A DNA stretch of 64,000 nucleotides from Paulownia fortunei (lineage: Eukaryota; Streptophyta; Magnoliopsida; Lamiales; Paulowniaceae), in the NCBI GenBank assembly GCA_019321725.1, contig JAGSPU010000374.1, positions 103,281 to 167,280 of the forward strand, given 5' to 3'. Under the pieces are notes generated by a model. It was given only the letters and a program-made list of their open reading frames with translations, had not been told where the DNA came from and searched no databases. Positions 25,240 through 37,309 of the stretch are shown here, piece after piece. Position numbers and translations under genes: made by a program. Positions within the stretch are counted from its first letter, which is position 1; each line of letters opens with the position of its first letter.

Positions 25240-28100
25240 ATCTAAAAAACCTAAATAACTGCAACTCAAACTTTTCACCTCCACCCTCCCACTAACATCT
25301 TTGATTTTTTTCTATTATAAGATATAGAATACAAAAAACCCTAGTTTTGGCAATAGAAAGTTTCACCATAAAAACTCCATGCCATCCCCACCCTTTCGCT
25401 ACTCTCTTCTTAGTTATGTATTTTATGATTAAAATAAAAAAGTTCTAATTTTTGCTACTGAAAATTTCACAATACAAAAACATACCACCCCTACCCCTTC
25501 GCTGCTCTATCTTGTATTTAGTGTTCTATCATGTACAATCCTAAAAATTCTAATTTTTGGAATAAAATTTTAAGAGTGAAAATCCAAGGCTACTACCCAC
25601 TCGTTAGTGTCGTACTTTTGTTCTGTGTTTAAGGATGTAAAATCTATAAACTCTGGTGTTGGCTATAAATATTTTCACCTCACCTGCTCGCTAATATTCT
25701 CTAGTGCTTTGTACTTTATGACGCATAATCCAAAAAATCTTAGTTTTTGCTCCGAAAGTTTTAACAAAAAAACACCAAGCCATCCTCGTACCACGCTACT
25801 CTCTATTGTTTCTGTATTTTAGACGCAAAATCTAAAAATCCCAATTTCTGCAACTCAAATTTTCACCTCCACCCTCCCACTAATATCTCTGATGTGTATT
25901 CTATTATAAGATATAGAATACAGAAAAACCTAATTTTGGCAATAGAAAGTTTCACCATAAAATTGCCATGTCATCCCCACCTTTCGCTACTCTCTCTCTT
26001 AGCTTATGTATTTTATGATGTAAAATCAAAAAGTACTAACTTTTGCTACTGAAATTTCACAGTACAAAAATAGGCCAACCCACCGCATTGATACTCTCTC
26101 TTGTATTAGGTGTTCTATGATATACAATCCTAAAAATCCTAATTTTTGCTAAAAAAATTTAATAGTACAAATGCAAGGCTACTACTATGATCTCATTAGT
26201 GTCGGATATTTGTTCTGTGTTTAAGGATGTAAAAATCTAATAAACCCTAGTTTTTGCTAAAAATATTTTCACCCTACCAGCTCGCAAATATTCCTCTAGT
26301 ATTTTGAACTTTATGATGCTAATCCAAAAATCCTAATTTTTGCTCCTAAAGTTTTAACAAAATAAACACCAGGTCGTCCTCGTGCCTCCTACTCTGTGTA
26401 TTTTTAGACACAAAATCTAAAAAATCCCAATTTCTGCAACTCAAATTTTCACCTCCACCCTCCCCTAACATCACTGATGTGTTTTCTTTATAAGATATAA
26501 AATACAGAAAACCCTAGTTTTGGTAATAGAAAGTTTCACCATAAAAACGCTATGCCATCCCCACCCTTCGCTACTCTCCCACTTAGATTATGTATGTTAT
26601 GATGTAAAATCAAAAACTCCTATTTTTTGCTACTGAAAATTTTAGAGTGCAAAAATAGGCCACCCCACCCCATCGCTACTTCTCTTGTATTTAGTGTTCT
26701 ATGATGTACAATCATCAAAATCCTATTTTTTGCTAAAATATTTTTACCCCACCAGCTCGCAAATATTCCTCTAGTGTTTTGTACTTTCTCATGCATAATC
26801 TAAAAAATCCTAGTTTTTGCTCCTAAAGTTTTAAGAAAATAAACACCTGGCCATCCTCGTGCCTTGCTACTGTCTGTTGTTTTTGTATTTTCAAATGCAA
26901 AATCTCAAAAACCTAAATAACTGCAACTCAAATTTCACCTCCACCCACCAATAACATCTGTGTGCTCTGTTATAAGATATAGAATACAGAAAACCCTAGT
27001 TTTGGCAATAGAAAGTTTCACCATAAAAATGCGATGCCATCCCCACACTTTCGCTAGTCTCTTTCTTAGCTTATGTATTTTATGATGTAAAATAAAAAAG
27101 TTCTAATTTTTGCTACTGAAAATTTCACAATACAAAAACAGACCACCCTACCCCTTCGCTGCTCTCTCTGGTATTTAGTGTTCTATCATGTACAGTCCTA
27201 AAAATTCTAATTTTTGGTAATAAAATTTTAAGATTGCAAATCCAAGGCTACTACCCACTCGTTAGTGTCGTACTTTTGTTCCGTGTTTAAGGATGTAAAA
27301 TCTAATAAACTCTGGTGTTGGCTATAATATTTTCACCTCACCTGCTCGCTAATATTCCTCTAGTGCTTTGTACTTTATGACGCATAATCCAAAAAATCTT
27401 ATTTTTGCTCCGAAAGTTTTAACAAAAAAAACACCAAGCCATCCTCGTGCCACGCTACTCTCTATTGTTTCTGTACTTTTTAGACGCAAAATCTAAAAAA
27501 TCCCAATTTCTGCAACTCAAATTTTCACCTCCACCTCCCACTAATATCTCTGATGTGTATTCTATATAAGATATACAATATAGAAAAACCTAATTTTGGC
27601 AATAGAAAGTTTCACCATAAAATTGCCATGTCATCCCCACCTTTCGCTACTCTCTCTCTTAGCTTATGTATTTTATGATGTAAAATCGAAAAGTACTAAC
27701 TTTTGCTACTGAAAATTTCAAGTACAAAAATAGGCCAACCCACCCCTTCGATACTCTCTCTTGTATTAGGTGTTCTCTGATATACAATCCTAAAACCTAA
27801 TTTTTGCTAAAAAAATTTAATAGTACAAATGCAAGGCTACTACTATGATCTCATTAGTGTCGATATTTGTTCTGTGTTTAAGGATGTAAAATCTAACAAA
27901 CCCTTTTTTGCTAAAAATATTTTCACCCTACCAGCTCGCAAATATTCCCTAGTATTTTGTACTTTATGATGCATAATCCAAAAAATCCTAATTTTTGCTC
28001 CGAAAGTTTTAACAAAATAAACACCAGGCCGTCCTCGTGCCTCTCTACTCTGTTTTTCTGTATTTTTAGATCAAAATCTAAACAATCCCAATCTTATTAC
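25240..28100 (+). repeat. Worn relatives of the 1,675 bp higher-order repeat
   Basis: Two markers of the downstream HOR already appear here: CCTAAATAACTGCAACTC (a C variant) at about 25250 and 26912, and CTCTGGTGTTGGCTATAA (an A variant) near 25650 and 27310. The landmark CACCTGCTCG falls at 25681, 27339 and 28939, giving spacings of 1,658 and 1,600 bp. The short second spacing is explained by loss of most of subrepeat C near 28095 (about 70 bp), where CCCAATCTTATTACAG joins directly to the D start. The middle monomer lacks F, as in the clean array. Confidence 0.85.
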
Positions 28101-28937
28101 AGAAAACCCTAGTTTTGGTAATAGAAAGTTTCACCATAAAAACGCATGCCATCCCCACCCTTCTGCTACTCTCCCACTTAGCTTATGTATGTTATGATGT
28201 AAAATCAAAAAGTCCTATTTTTTGCTACTGAAAATTTTAGAGTGCAAAAATAGGCCACCCCACCCCATCGCTACTCTCTCTTGTATTTAGTGTTCTATGA
28301 TGTACAATCATCAAAATCCTATTTTTTGCTAAAATATTTTTACCCCACCAGCTCGCAAATATTCCTCTAGTGTTTTGTACTTTCTCATGCATAATCTAAA
28401 AAATCCTAGTTTTTGCTCCTAAAGTTTTAAGAAAATAAACACCTGGCCATCCTCGTGCCTCGCTACTCTCTGTTGTTTTTGTATTTTCAAATGCAAAATC
28501 TCAAAAACCTAAATAACTGCAACTCAAATTTTCACCTCCACCCTCCTAATAACATCTGTGTGCTCTGTTATAAGATATAGAATACAGAAAACCCTAGTTT
28601 TGGTAATAGAAAGTTTCACCATAAAAACGCCATGCCATCCCCACACTTTCGCTAGTCTCTTTCTTAGCTTATGTATTTTATGATGTAAAATAAAAAAGTT
28701 CTAATTTTTGCTACTGAAAATTTCACAATACAAAAACAGACCACCTCTACCCCTTCGCTGCTCTCTCTGGTATTTAGTGTTCTATCATGTACAGTCCTAA
28801 AAATTCTAATTTTTGGTAATAAAATTTTAAGATTGCAAATCCAAGGCTACTACCCACTCGTTAGTGTCGTACTTTTGTTCCGTGTTTAAGGATGTAAAAT
28901 CTATTAAACTCTGGTGTTGGCTATAAGTATTTTCACC
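28101..28937 (+). repeat. 1,675 bp HOR, partial left-most unit
   Basis: It begins in subrepeat D of the F-less middle monomer, directly after a ~70 bp loss of C near 28095. A few one-base differences (AACGCATGCC, CCTTCTGCTAC) sit in the first 80 bp, then it matches the clean array. It has the GCTAAAATAT form at the E-to-A fusion (about 28328), like the next unit and unlike later ones. Confidence 0.88.
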
Positions 28938-30610
28938 TCACCTGCTCGCTAATATTCCTCTAGTGCTTTGTACTTTATGACGCATAATCCAAAAAATCTT
29001 ATTTTTTGCTCCGAAAGTTTTAACAAAAAAAACACCAAGCCACCCTCGTTCCACGCTACTCTCTATTGTTTCTGTATTTTTAGACGTAAAATCTAAAAAA
29101 TCCCAATTTCTGCAACTCAAATTTTCACCTCCACACTCCCACTAATATCTCTGATGTGTATTCTATGATAAGATATAGAATACAGAAAAACCTAATTTTG
29201 GCAATAGAAACTTTCACCATAAAATTGCCATGTCATCCCCACCCTTTCGCTACTCTCTCTCTTAGCTTATGTATTTTATGATGTAAAATCGAAAAGTACT
29301 AACTTTTGCTACTGAAAATTTCACAGTACAAAAATAGGCCAACCCACCCCTTCGATACTCTCTCTTGTATTAGGTGTTCTATGACATACAATCCTAAAAC
29401 CCTAATTTTTGCTAAAAAAAATTTAATAGTACAAATGCAAGGCTACTACTATGATCTCATTAGTGTCGGATATTTGTTCTGTGTTTAAGGATGAAAAATC
29501 TAACAAACCCAAGTTTTTTGCTAAAAATATTTTCACCCTACCAGCTCGCAAATATTCCTCTAGTATTTTGTATTTTATGATGCATAATCCAAAAAATCCT
29601 AATTTTTGATCCTAAAGTTTTAACAAAATAAACACCAGGCCGTCCTCGTGCCTCGCTACTATGTGTATTTTTAGACGCAAAATCAAAAAAATCCCAATTT
29701 CTGCAACTCAAATTTTCACCTCCACCCTCCCCTAACATCACTGATGTGTTTTCTATTATAAGATATAGATTACAAAAACCCTAGTTTTGGTAATAGAAAG
29801 TTTCACCATAAAAACGTCATGCCATCCCCACCCTCTCGCTACTCTCCCACTTAGCTTATGTATGTTATGATGTAAAATCAAAAAGTCCTATTTTTTGCTA
29901 CTGAAAATTTTAGAGTGCAAAAATAGGCCACCCCACCCCATCGCTACTCTCTCTTGTATTTAGTGTTCTATGATGTACAATCATCAAAATCCTATTTTTT
30001 GCTAAAATATTTTTACCCCACCAGCTCGCAAATATTCCTCTAGTGTTTTGTACTTTCTCATGCATAATCTAAAAAATCCTAGTTTTTGCTCCTAAAGTTT
30101 TAAGAAAATAAACACCTGGCCATCCTCGTGCCTCGCTACTCTCTGTTGTTTTTGTATTTTCAAATGCAAAATCTCAAAAACCTAAATAACTGCAACTCAA
30201 ATTTTCACCTCCACCCTCCTAATAACATCTGTGTGCTCTGTTATAAGATATAGAATACAGAAAACCCTAGTTTTGGTAATAGAAAGTTTCACCATAAAAA
30301 CGCCATGCCATCCCCACACTTTCGCTAGTCTCTTTCTTAGCTTATGTATTTTATGATGTAAAATAAAAAAGTTCTAATTTTTGCTACTGAAAATTTCACA
30401 ATACAAAAACAGACCACCTCTACCCCTTCGCTGCTCTCTCTGGTATTTAGTGTTCTATCATGTACAGTCCTAAAAATTCTAATTTTTGGTAATAAAATTT
30501 TAAGATTGCAAATCCAAGGCTACTACCCACTCGTTAGTGTCGTACTTTTGTTCCGTGTTTAAGGATGTAAAATCTATTAAACTCTGGTGTTGGCTATAAG
30601 TATTTTCACC
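28938..30610 (+). repeat. 1,675 bp HOR, unit 1 (1,673 bp)
   Basis: It is two bases shorter than the common unit. It has five A at 29774-29778, where most units have six, and GCTAAAATAT at 30001-30010, where later units have GCTATAAATAT. These are its only length differences. Confidence 0.93.
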
Positions 30611-32258
30611 TCACCTGCTCGCTAATATTCCTCTAGTGCTTTGTACTTTATGACGCATAATCCAAAAAATCTTATTTTTTGCTCCGAAAGTTTTAACAAA
30701 AAAAACACCAAGCCACCCTCGTTCCACGCTACTCTCTATTGTTTCTGTATTTTTAGACGTAAAATCTAAAAAATCCCAATTTCTGCAACTCAAATTTTCA
30801 CCTCCACACTCCCACTAATATCTCTGATGTGTATTCTATGATAAGATATAGAATACAGAAAAACCTAATTTTGGCAATAGAAACTTTCACCATAAAATTG
30901 CCATGTCATCCCCACCCTTTCGCTACTCTCTCTCTTAGCTTATGTATTTTATGATGTAAAATCGAAAAGTACTAACTTTTGCTACTGAAAATTTCACAGT
31001 ACAAAAATAGGCCAACCCACCCCTTCGATACTCTCTCTTGTATTAGGTGTTCTATGACATACAATCCTAAAACCCTAATTTTTGCTAAAAAAAATTTAAT
31101 AGTACAAATGCAAGGCTACTACTATGATCTCATTAGTGTCGGATATTTGTTCTGTGTTTAAGGATGAAAAATCTAACAAACCCAAGTTTTTTGCTAAAAA
31201 TATTTTCACCCTACCAGCTCGCAAATATTCCTCTAGTATTTTGTATTTTATGATGCATAATCCAAAAAATCCTAATTTTTGATCCTAAAGTTTTAACAAA
31301 ATAAACACCAGGCCGTCCTCGTGCCTCGCTACTATGTGTATTTTTAGACGCAAAATCAAAAAAATCCCAATTTCTGCAACTCAAATTTTCACCTCCACCC
31401 TCCCCTAACATCACTGATGTGTTTTCTATTATAAGATATAGATTACAAAAAACCCTAGTTTTGGTAATAGAAAGTTTCACCATAAAAACGTCATGCCATC
31501 CCCACCCTCTCGCTACTCTCCCACTTAGCTTATGTATGTTATGATGTAAAATCAAAAAGTCCTATTTTTTGCTACTGAAAATTTTAGAGTGCAAAAATAG
31601 GCCACCCCACCCCATCGCTACTCTCTCTTGTATTTAGTGTTCTATGATGTACAATCATCAAAATCCTATTTTTTGCTATAAATATTTTTACCCCACCAGC
31701 TCGCAAATATTCCTCTAGTGTTTTGTACTTTCTCATGCATAATCTAAAAAATCCTAGTTTTTGCTCCTAAAGTTTTAAGAAAATAAACACCTGGCCATCC
31801 TCGTGCCTCGCTACTCTCTGTTGTTTTTGTATTTTCAAATGCAAAATCTCAAAAACCTAAATAACTGCAACTCAAATTTTCACCTCCACCCTCCTAATAA
31901 CATCTGTGTGCTCTGTTATAAGATATAGAATACAGAAAACCCTAGTTTTGGTAATAGAAAGTTTCACCATAAAAACGCCATGCCATCCCCACACTTTCGC
32001 TAGTCTCTTTCTTAGCTTATGTATTTTATGATGTAAAATAAAAAAGTTCTAATTTTTGCTACTGAAAATTTCACAATACAAAAACAGACCACCTCTACCC
32101 CTTCGCTGCTCTCTCTGGTATTTAGTGTTCTATCATGTACAGTCCTAAAAATTCTAATTTTTGGTAATAAAATTTTAAGATTGCAAATCCAAGGCTACTA
32201 CCCACTCGTTAGTGTCGTACTTTTGTTCCGTGTTTAAGGATGTAAAATCTATTAAACT
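30584..32258 (+). repeat. Subrepeat map of one 1,675 bp HOR (17 subrepeats)
   Basis: Reading each start at the CCTAATTTTTGC-like box gives A 30584, B 30671, C 30776, D 30864, E 30972, F 31074; A 31182, B 31271, C 31367, D 31454, E 31561; A 31665, B 31753, C 31856, D 31941, E 32049, F 32154. That is 6+5+6. Lengths are 85-89 bp for A and C, 96-105 for B, 107-108 for D, 102-105 for E and 105-108 for F. The middle monomer goes from E to A at 31664/31665 with no F. This phase is offset about 27 bp from the landmark phase used for the unit list. Confidence 0.88.
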
Positions 32259-32285
32259 CTGGTGTTGGCTATAAGTATTTTCACC
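30611..32285 (+). repeat. 1,675 bp HOR, unit 2 (1,675 bp)
   Basis: First unit with the GCTATAAATAT form at the E-to-A fusion (about 31675). It has six A at 31447-31452. Both states are then the rule for units to the right, apart from unit 3's five-A run. Confidence 0.93.
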
Positions 32286-33959
32286 TCACCTGCTCGCTAA
32301 TATTCCTCTAGTGCTTTGTACTTTATGACGCATAATCCAAAAAATCTTATTTTTTGCTCCGAAAGTTTTAACAAAAAAAACACCAAGCCACCCTCGTTCC
32401 ACGCTACTCTCTATTGTTTCTGTATTTTTAGACGTAAAATCTAAAAAATCCCAATTTCTGCAACTCAAATTTTCACCTCCACACTCCCACTAATATCTCT
32501 GATGTGTATTCTATGATAAGATATAGAATACAGAAAAACCTAATTTTGGCAATAGAAACTTTCACCATAAAATTGCCATGTCATCCCCACCCTTTCGCTA
32601 CTCTCTCTCTTAGCTTATGTATTTTATGATGTAAAATCGAAAAGTACTAACTTTTGCTACTGAAAATTTCACAGTACAAAAATAGGCCAACCCACCCCTT
32701 CGATACTCTCTCTTGTATTAGGTGTTCTATGACATACAATCCTAAAACCCTAATTTTTGCTAAAAAAAATTTAATAGTACAAATGCAAGGCTACTACTAT
32801 GATCTCATTAGTGTCGGATATTTGTTCTGTGTTTAAGGATGAAAAATCTAACAAACCCAAGTTTTTTGCTAAAAATATTTTCACCCTACCAGCTCGCAAA
32901 TATTCCTCTAGTATTTTGTATTTTATGATGCATAATCCAAAAAATCCTAATTTTTGATCCTAAAGTTTTAACAAAATAAACACCAGGCCGTCCTCGTGCC
33001 TCGCTACTATGTGTATTTTTAGACGCAAAATCAAAAAAATCCCAATTTCTGCAACTCAAATTTTCACCTCCACCCTCCCCTAACATCACTGATGTGTTTT
33101 CTATTATAAGATATAGATTACAAAAACCCTAGTTTTGGTAATAGAAAGTTTCACCATAAAAACGTCATGCCATCCCCACCCTCTCGCTACTCTCCCACTT
33201 AGCTTATGTATGTTATGATGTAAAATCAAAAAGTCCTATTTTTTGCTACTGAAAATTTTAGAGTGCAAAAATAGGCCACCCCACCCCATCGCTACTCTCT
33301 CTTGTATTTAGTGTTCTATGATGTACAATCATCAAAATCCTATTTTTTGCTATAAATATTTTTACCCCACCAGCTCGCAAATATTCCTCTAGTGTTTTGT
33401 ACTTTCTCATGCATAATCTAAAAAATCCTAGTTTTTGCTCCTAAAGTTTTAAGAAAATAAACACCTGGCCATCCTCGTGCCTCGCTACTCTCTGTTGTTT
33501 TTGTATTTTCAAATGCAAAATCTCAAAAACCTAAATAACTGCAACTCAAATTTTCACCTCCACCCTCCTAATAACATCTGTGTGCTCTGTTATAAGATAT
33601 AGAATACAGAAAACCCTAGTTTTGGTAATAGAAAGTTTCACCATAAAAACGCCATGCCATCCCCACACTTTCGCTAGTCTCTTTCTTAGCTTATGTATTT
33701 TATGATGTAAAATAAAAAAGTTCTAATTTTTGCTACTGAAAATTTCACAATACAAAAACAGACCACCTCTACCCCTTCGCTGCTCTCTCTGGTATTTAGT
33801 GTTCTATCATGTACAGTCCTAAAAATTCTAATTTTTGGTAATAAAATTTTAAGATTGCAAATCCAAGGCTACTACCCACTCGTTAGTGTCGTACTTTTGT
33901 TCCGTGTTTAAGGATGTAAAATCTATTAAACTCTGGTGTTGGCTATAAGTATTTTCACC
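32286..33959 (+). repeat. 1,675 bp HOR, unit 3 (1,674 bp)
   Basis: It has five A at 33122-33126 (as in unit 1) but GCTATAAATAT at the E-to-A fusion (as in unit 2). It is therefore a mixed haplotype of the two neighbours' states. Confidence 0.93.
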
Positions 33960-35634
33960 TCACCTGCTCGCTAATATTCCTCTAGTGCTTTGTACTTTAT
34001 GACGCATAATCCAAAAAATCTTATTTTTTGCTCCGAAAGTTTTAACAAAAAAAACACCAAGCCACCCTCGTTCCACGCTACTCTCTATTGTTTCTGTATT
34101 TTTAGACGTAAAATCTAAAAAATCCCAATTTCTGCAACTCAAATTTTCACCTCCACACTCCCACTAATATCTCTGATGTGTATTCTATGATAAGATATAG
34201 AATACAGAAAAACCTAATTTTGGCAATAGAAACTTTCACCATAAAATTGCCATGTCATCCCCACCCTTTCGCTACTCTCTCTCTTAGCTTATGTATTTTA
34301 TGATGTAAAATCGAAAAGTACTAACTTTTGCTACTGAAAATTTCACAGTACAAAAATAGGCCAACCCACCCCTTCGATACTCTCTCTTGTATTAGGTGTT
34401 CTATGACATACAATCCTAAAACCCTAATTTTTGCTAAAAAAAATTTAATAGTACAAATGCAAGGCTACTACTATGATCTCATTAGTGTCGGATATTTGTT
34501 CTGTGTTTAAGGATGAAAAATCTAACAAACCCAAGTTTTTTGCTAAAAATATTTTCACCCTACCAGCTCGCAAATATTCCTCTAGTATTTTGTATTTTAT
34601 GATGCATAATCCAAAAAATCCTAATTTTTGATCCTAAAGTTTTAACAAAATAAACACCAGGCCGTCCTCGTGCCTCGCTACTATGTGTATTTTTAGACGC
34701 AAAATCAAAAAAATCCCAATTTCTGCAACTCAAATTTTCACCTCCACCCTCCCCTAACATCACTGATGTGTTTTCTATTATAAGATATAGATTACAAAAA
34801 ACCCTAGTTTTGGTAATAGAAAGTTTCACCATAAAAACGTCATGCCATCCCCACCCTCTCGCTACTCTCCCACTTAGCTTATGTATGTTATGATGTAAAA
34901 TCAAAAAGTCCTATTTTTTGCTACTGAAAATTTTAGAGTGCAAAAATAGGCCACCCCACCCCATCGCTACTCTCTCTTGTATTTAGTGTTCTATGATGTA
35001 CAATCATCAAAATCCTATTTTTTGCTATAAATATTTTTACCCCACCAGCTCGCAAATATTCCTCTAGTGTTTTGTACTTTCTCATGCATAATCTAAAAAA
35101 TCCTAGTTTTTGCTCCTAAAGTTTTAAGAAAATAAACACCTGGCCATCCTCGTGCCTCGCTACTCTCTGTTGTTTTTGTATTTTCAAATGCAAAATCTCA
35201 AAAACCTAAATAACTGCAACTCAAATTTTCACCTCCACCCTCCTAATAACATCTGTGTGCTCTGTTATAAGATATAGAATACAGAAAACCCTAGTTTTGG
35301 TAATAGAAAGTTTCACCATAAAAACGCCATGCCATCCCCACACTTTCGCTAGTCTCTTTCTTAGCTTATGTATTTTATGATGTAAAATAAAAAAGTTCTA
35401 ATTTTTGCTACTGAAAATTTCACAATACAAAAACAGACCACCTCTACCCCTTCGCTGCTCTCTCTGGTATTTAGTGTTCTATCATGTACAGTCCTAAAAA
35501 TTCTAATTTTTGGTAATAAAATTTTAAGATTGCAAATCCAAGGCTACTACCCACTCGTTAGTGTCGTACTTTTGTTCCGTGTTTAAGGATGTAAAATCTA
35601 TTAAACTCTGGTGTTGGCTATAAGTATTTTCACC
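33960..35634 (+). repeat. 1,675 bp HOR, unit 4
   Basis: Standard 1,675 bp form: six-A run near 34796-34801 and GCTATAAATAT at the E-to-A fusion. I saw no private variant. Confidence 0.93.
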
Positions 35635-37309
35635 TCACCTGCTCGCTAATATTCCTCTAGTGCTTTGTACTTTATGACGCATAATCCAAAAAATCTTATT
35701 TTTTGCTCCGAAAGTTTTAACAAAAAAAACACCAAGCCACCCTCGTTCCACGCTACTCTCTATTGTTTCTGTATTTTTAGACGTAAAATCTAAAAAATCC
35801 CAATTTCTGCAACTCAAATTTTCACCTCCACACTCCCACTAATATCTCTGATGTGTATTCTATGATAAGATATAGAATACAGAAAAACCTAATTTTGGCA
35901 ATAGAAACTTTCACCATAAAATTGCCATGTCATCCCCACCCTTTCGCTACTCTCTCTCTTAGCTTATGTATTTTATGATGTAAAATCGAAAAGTACTAAC
36001 TTTTGCTACTGAAAATTTCACAGTACAAAAATAGGCCAACCCACCCCTTCGATACTCTCTCTTGTATTAGGTGTTCTATGACATACAATCCTAAAACCCT
36101 AATTTTTGCTAAAAAAAATTTAATAGTACAAATGCAAGGCTACTACTATGATCTCATTAGTGTCGGATATTTGTTCTGTGTTTAAGGATGAAAAATCTAA
36201 CAAACCCAAGTTTTTTGCTAAAAATATTTTCACCCTACCAGCTCGCAAATATTCCTCTAGTATTTTGTATTTTATGATGCATAATCCAAAAAATCCTAAT
36301 TTTTGATCCTAAAGTTTTAACAAAATAAACACCAGGCCGTCCTCGTGCCTCGCTACTATGTGTATTTTTAGACGCAAAATCAAAAAAATCCCAATTTCTG
36401 CAACTCAAATTTTCACCTCCACCCTCCCCTAACATCACTGATGTGTTTTCTATTATAAGATATAGATTACAAAAAACCCTAGTTTTGGTAATAGAAAGTT
36501 TCACCATAAAAACGTCATGCCATCCCCACCCTCTCGCTACTCTCCCACTTAGCTTATGTATGTTATGATGTAAAATCAAAAAGTCCTATTTTTTGCTACT
36601 GAAAATTTTAGAGTGCAAAAATAGGCCACCCCACCCCATCGCTACTCTCTCTTGTATTTAGTGTTCTATGATGTACAATCATCAAAATCCTATTTTTTGC
36701 TATAAATATTTTTACCCCACCAGCTCGCAAATATTCCTCTAGTGTTTTGTACTTTCTCATGCATAATCTAAAAAATCCTAGTTTTTGCTCCTAAAGTTTT
36801 AAGAAAATAAACACCTGGCCATCCTCGTGCCTCGCTACTCTCTGTTGTTTTTGTATTTTCAAATGCAAAATCTCAAAAACCTAAATAACTGCAACTCAAA
36901 TTTTCACCTCCACCCTCCTAATAACATCTGTGTGCTCTGTTATAAGATATAGAATACAGAAAACCCTAGTTTTGGTAATAGAAAGTTTCACCATAAAAAC
37001 GCCATGCCATCCCCACACTTTCGCTAGTCTCTTTCTTAGCTTATGTATTTTATGATGTAAAATAAAAAAGTTCTAATTTTTGCTACTGAAAATTTCACAA
37101 TACAAAAACAGACCACCTCTACCCCTTCGCTGCTCTCTCTGGTATTTAGTGTTCTATCATGTACAGTCCTAAAAATTCTAATTTTTGGTAATAAAATTTT
37201 AAGATTGCAAATCCAAGGCTACTACCCACTCGTTAGTGTCGTACTTTTGTTCCGTGTTTAAGGATGTAAAATCTATTAAACTCTGGTGTTGGCTATAAGT
37301 ATTTTCACC
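35635..37309 (+). repeat. 1,675 bp HOR, unit 5
   Basis: Standard 1,675 bp form, not distinguishable from units 4 and 6 in the stretches I compared. Confidence 0.93.

Noticed and set aside
28938..29120. 60-codon minus-strand frame repeated every 1,675 bp
   Set aside because: Same length in every unit only because the units are near-identical. It crosses the A/B/C subrepeat boundaries, has no recognisable domain, and appears only in part of the monomers.
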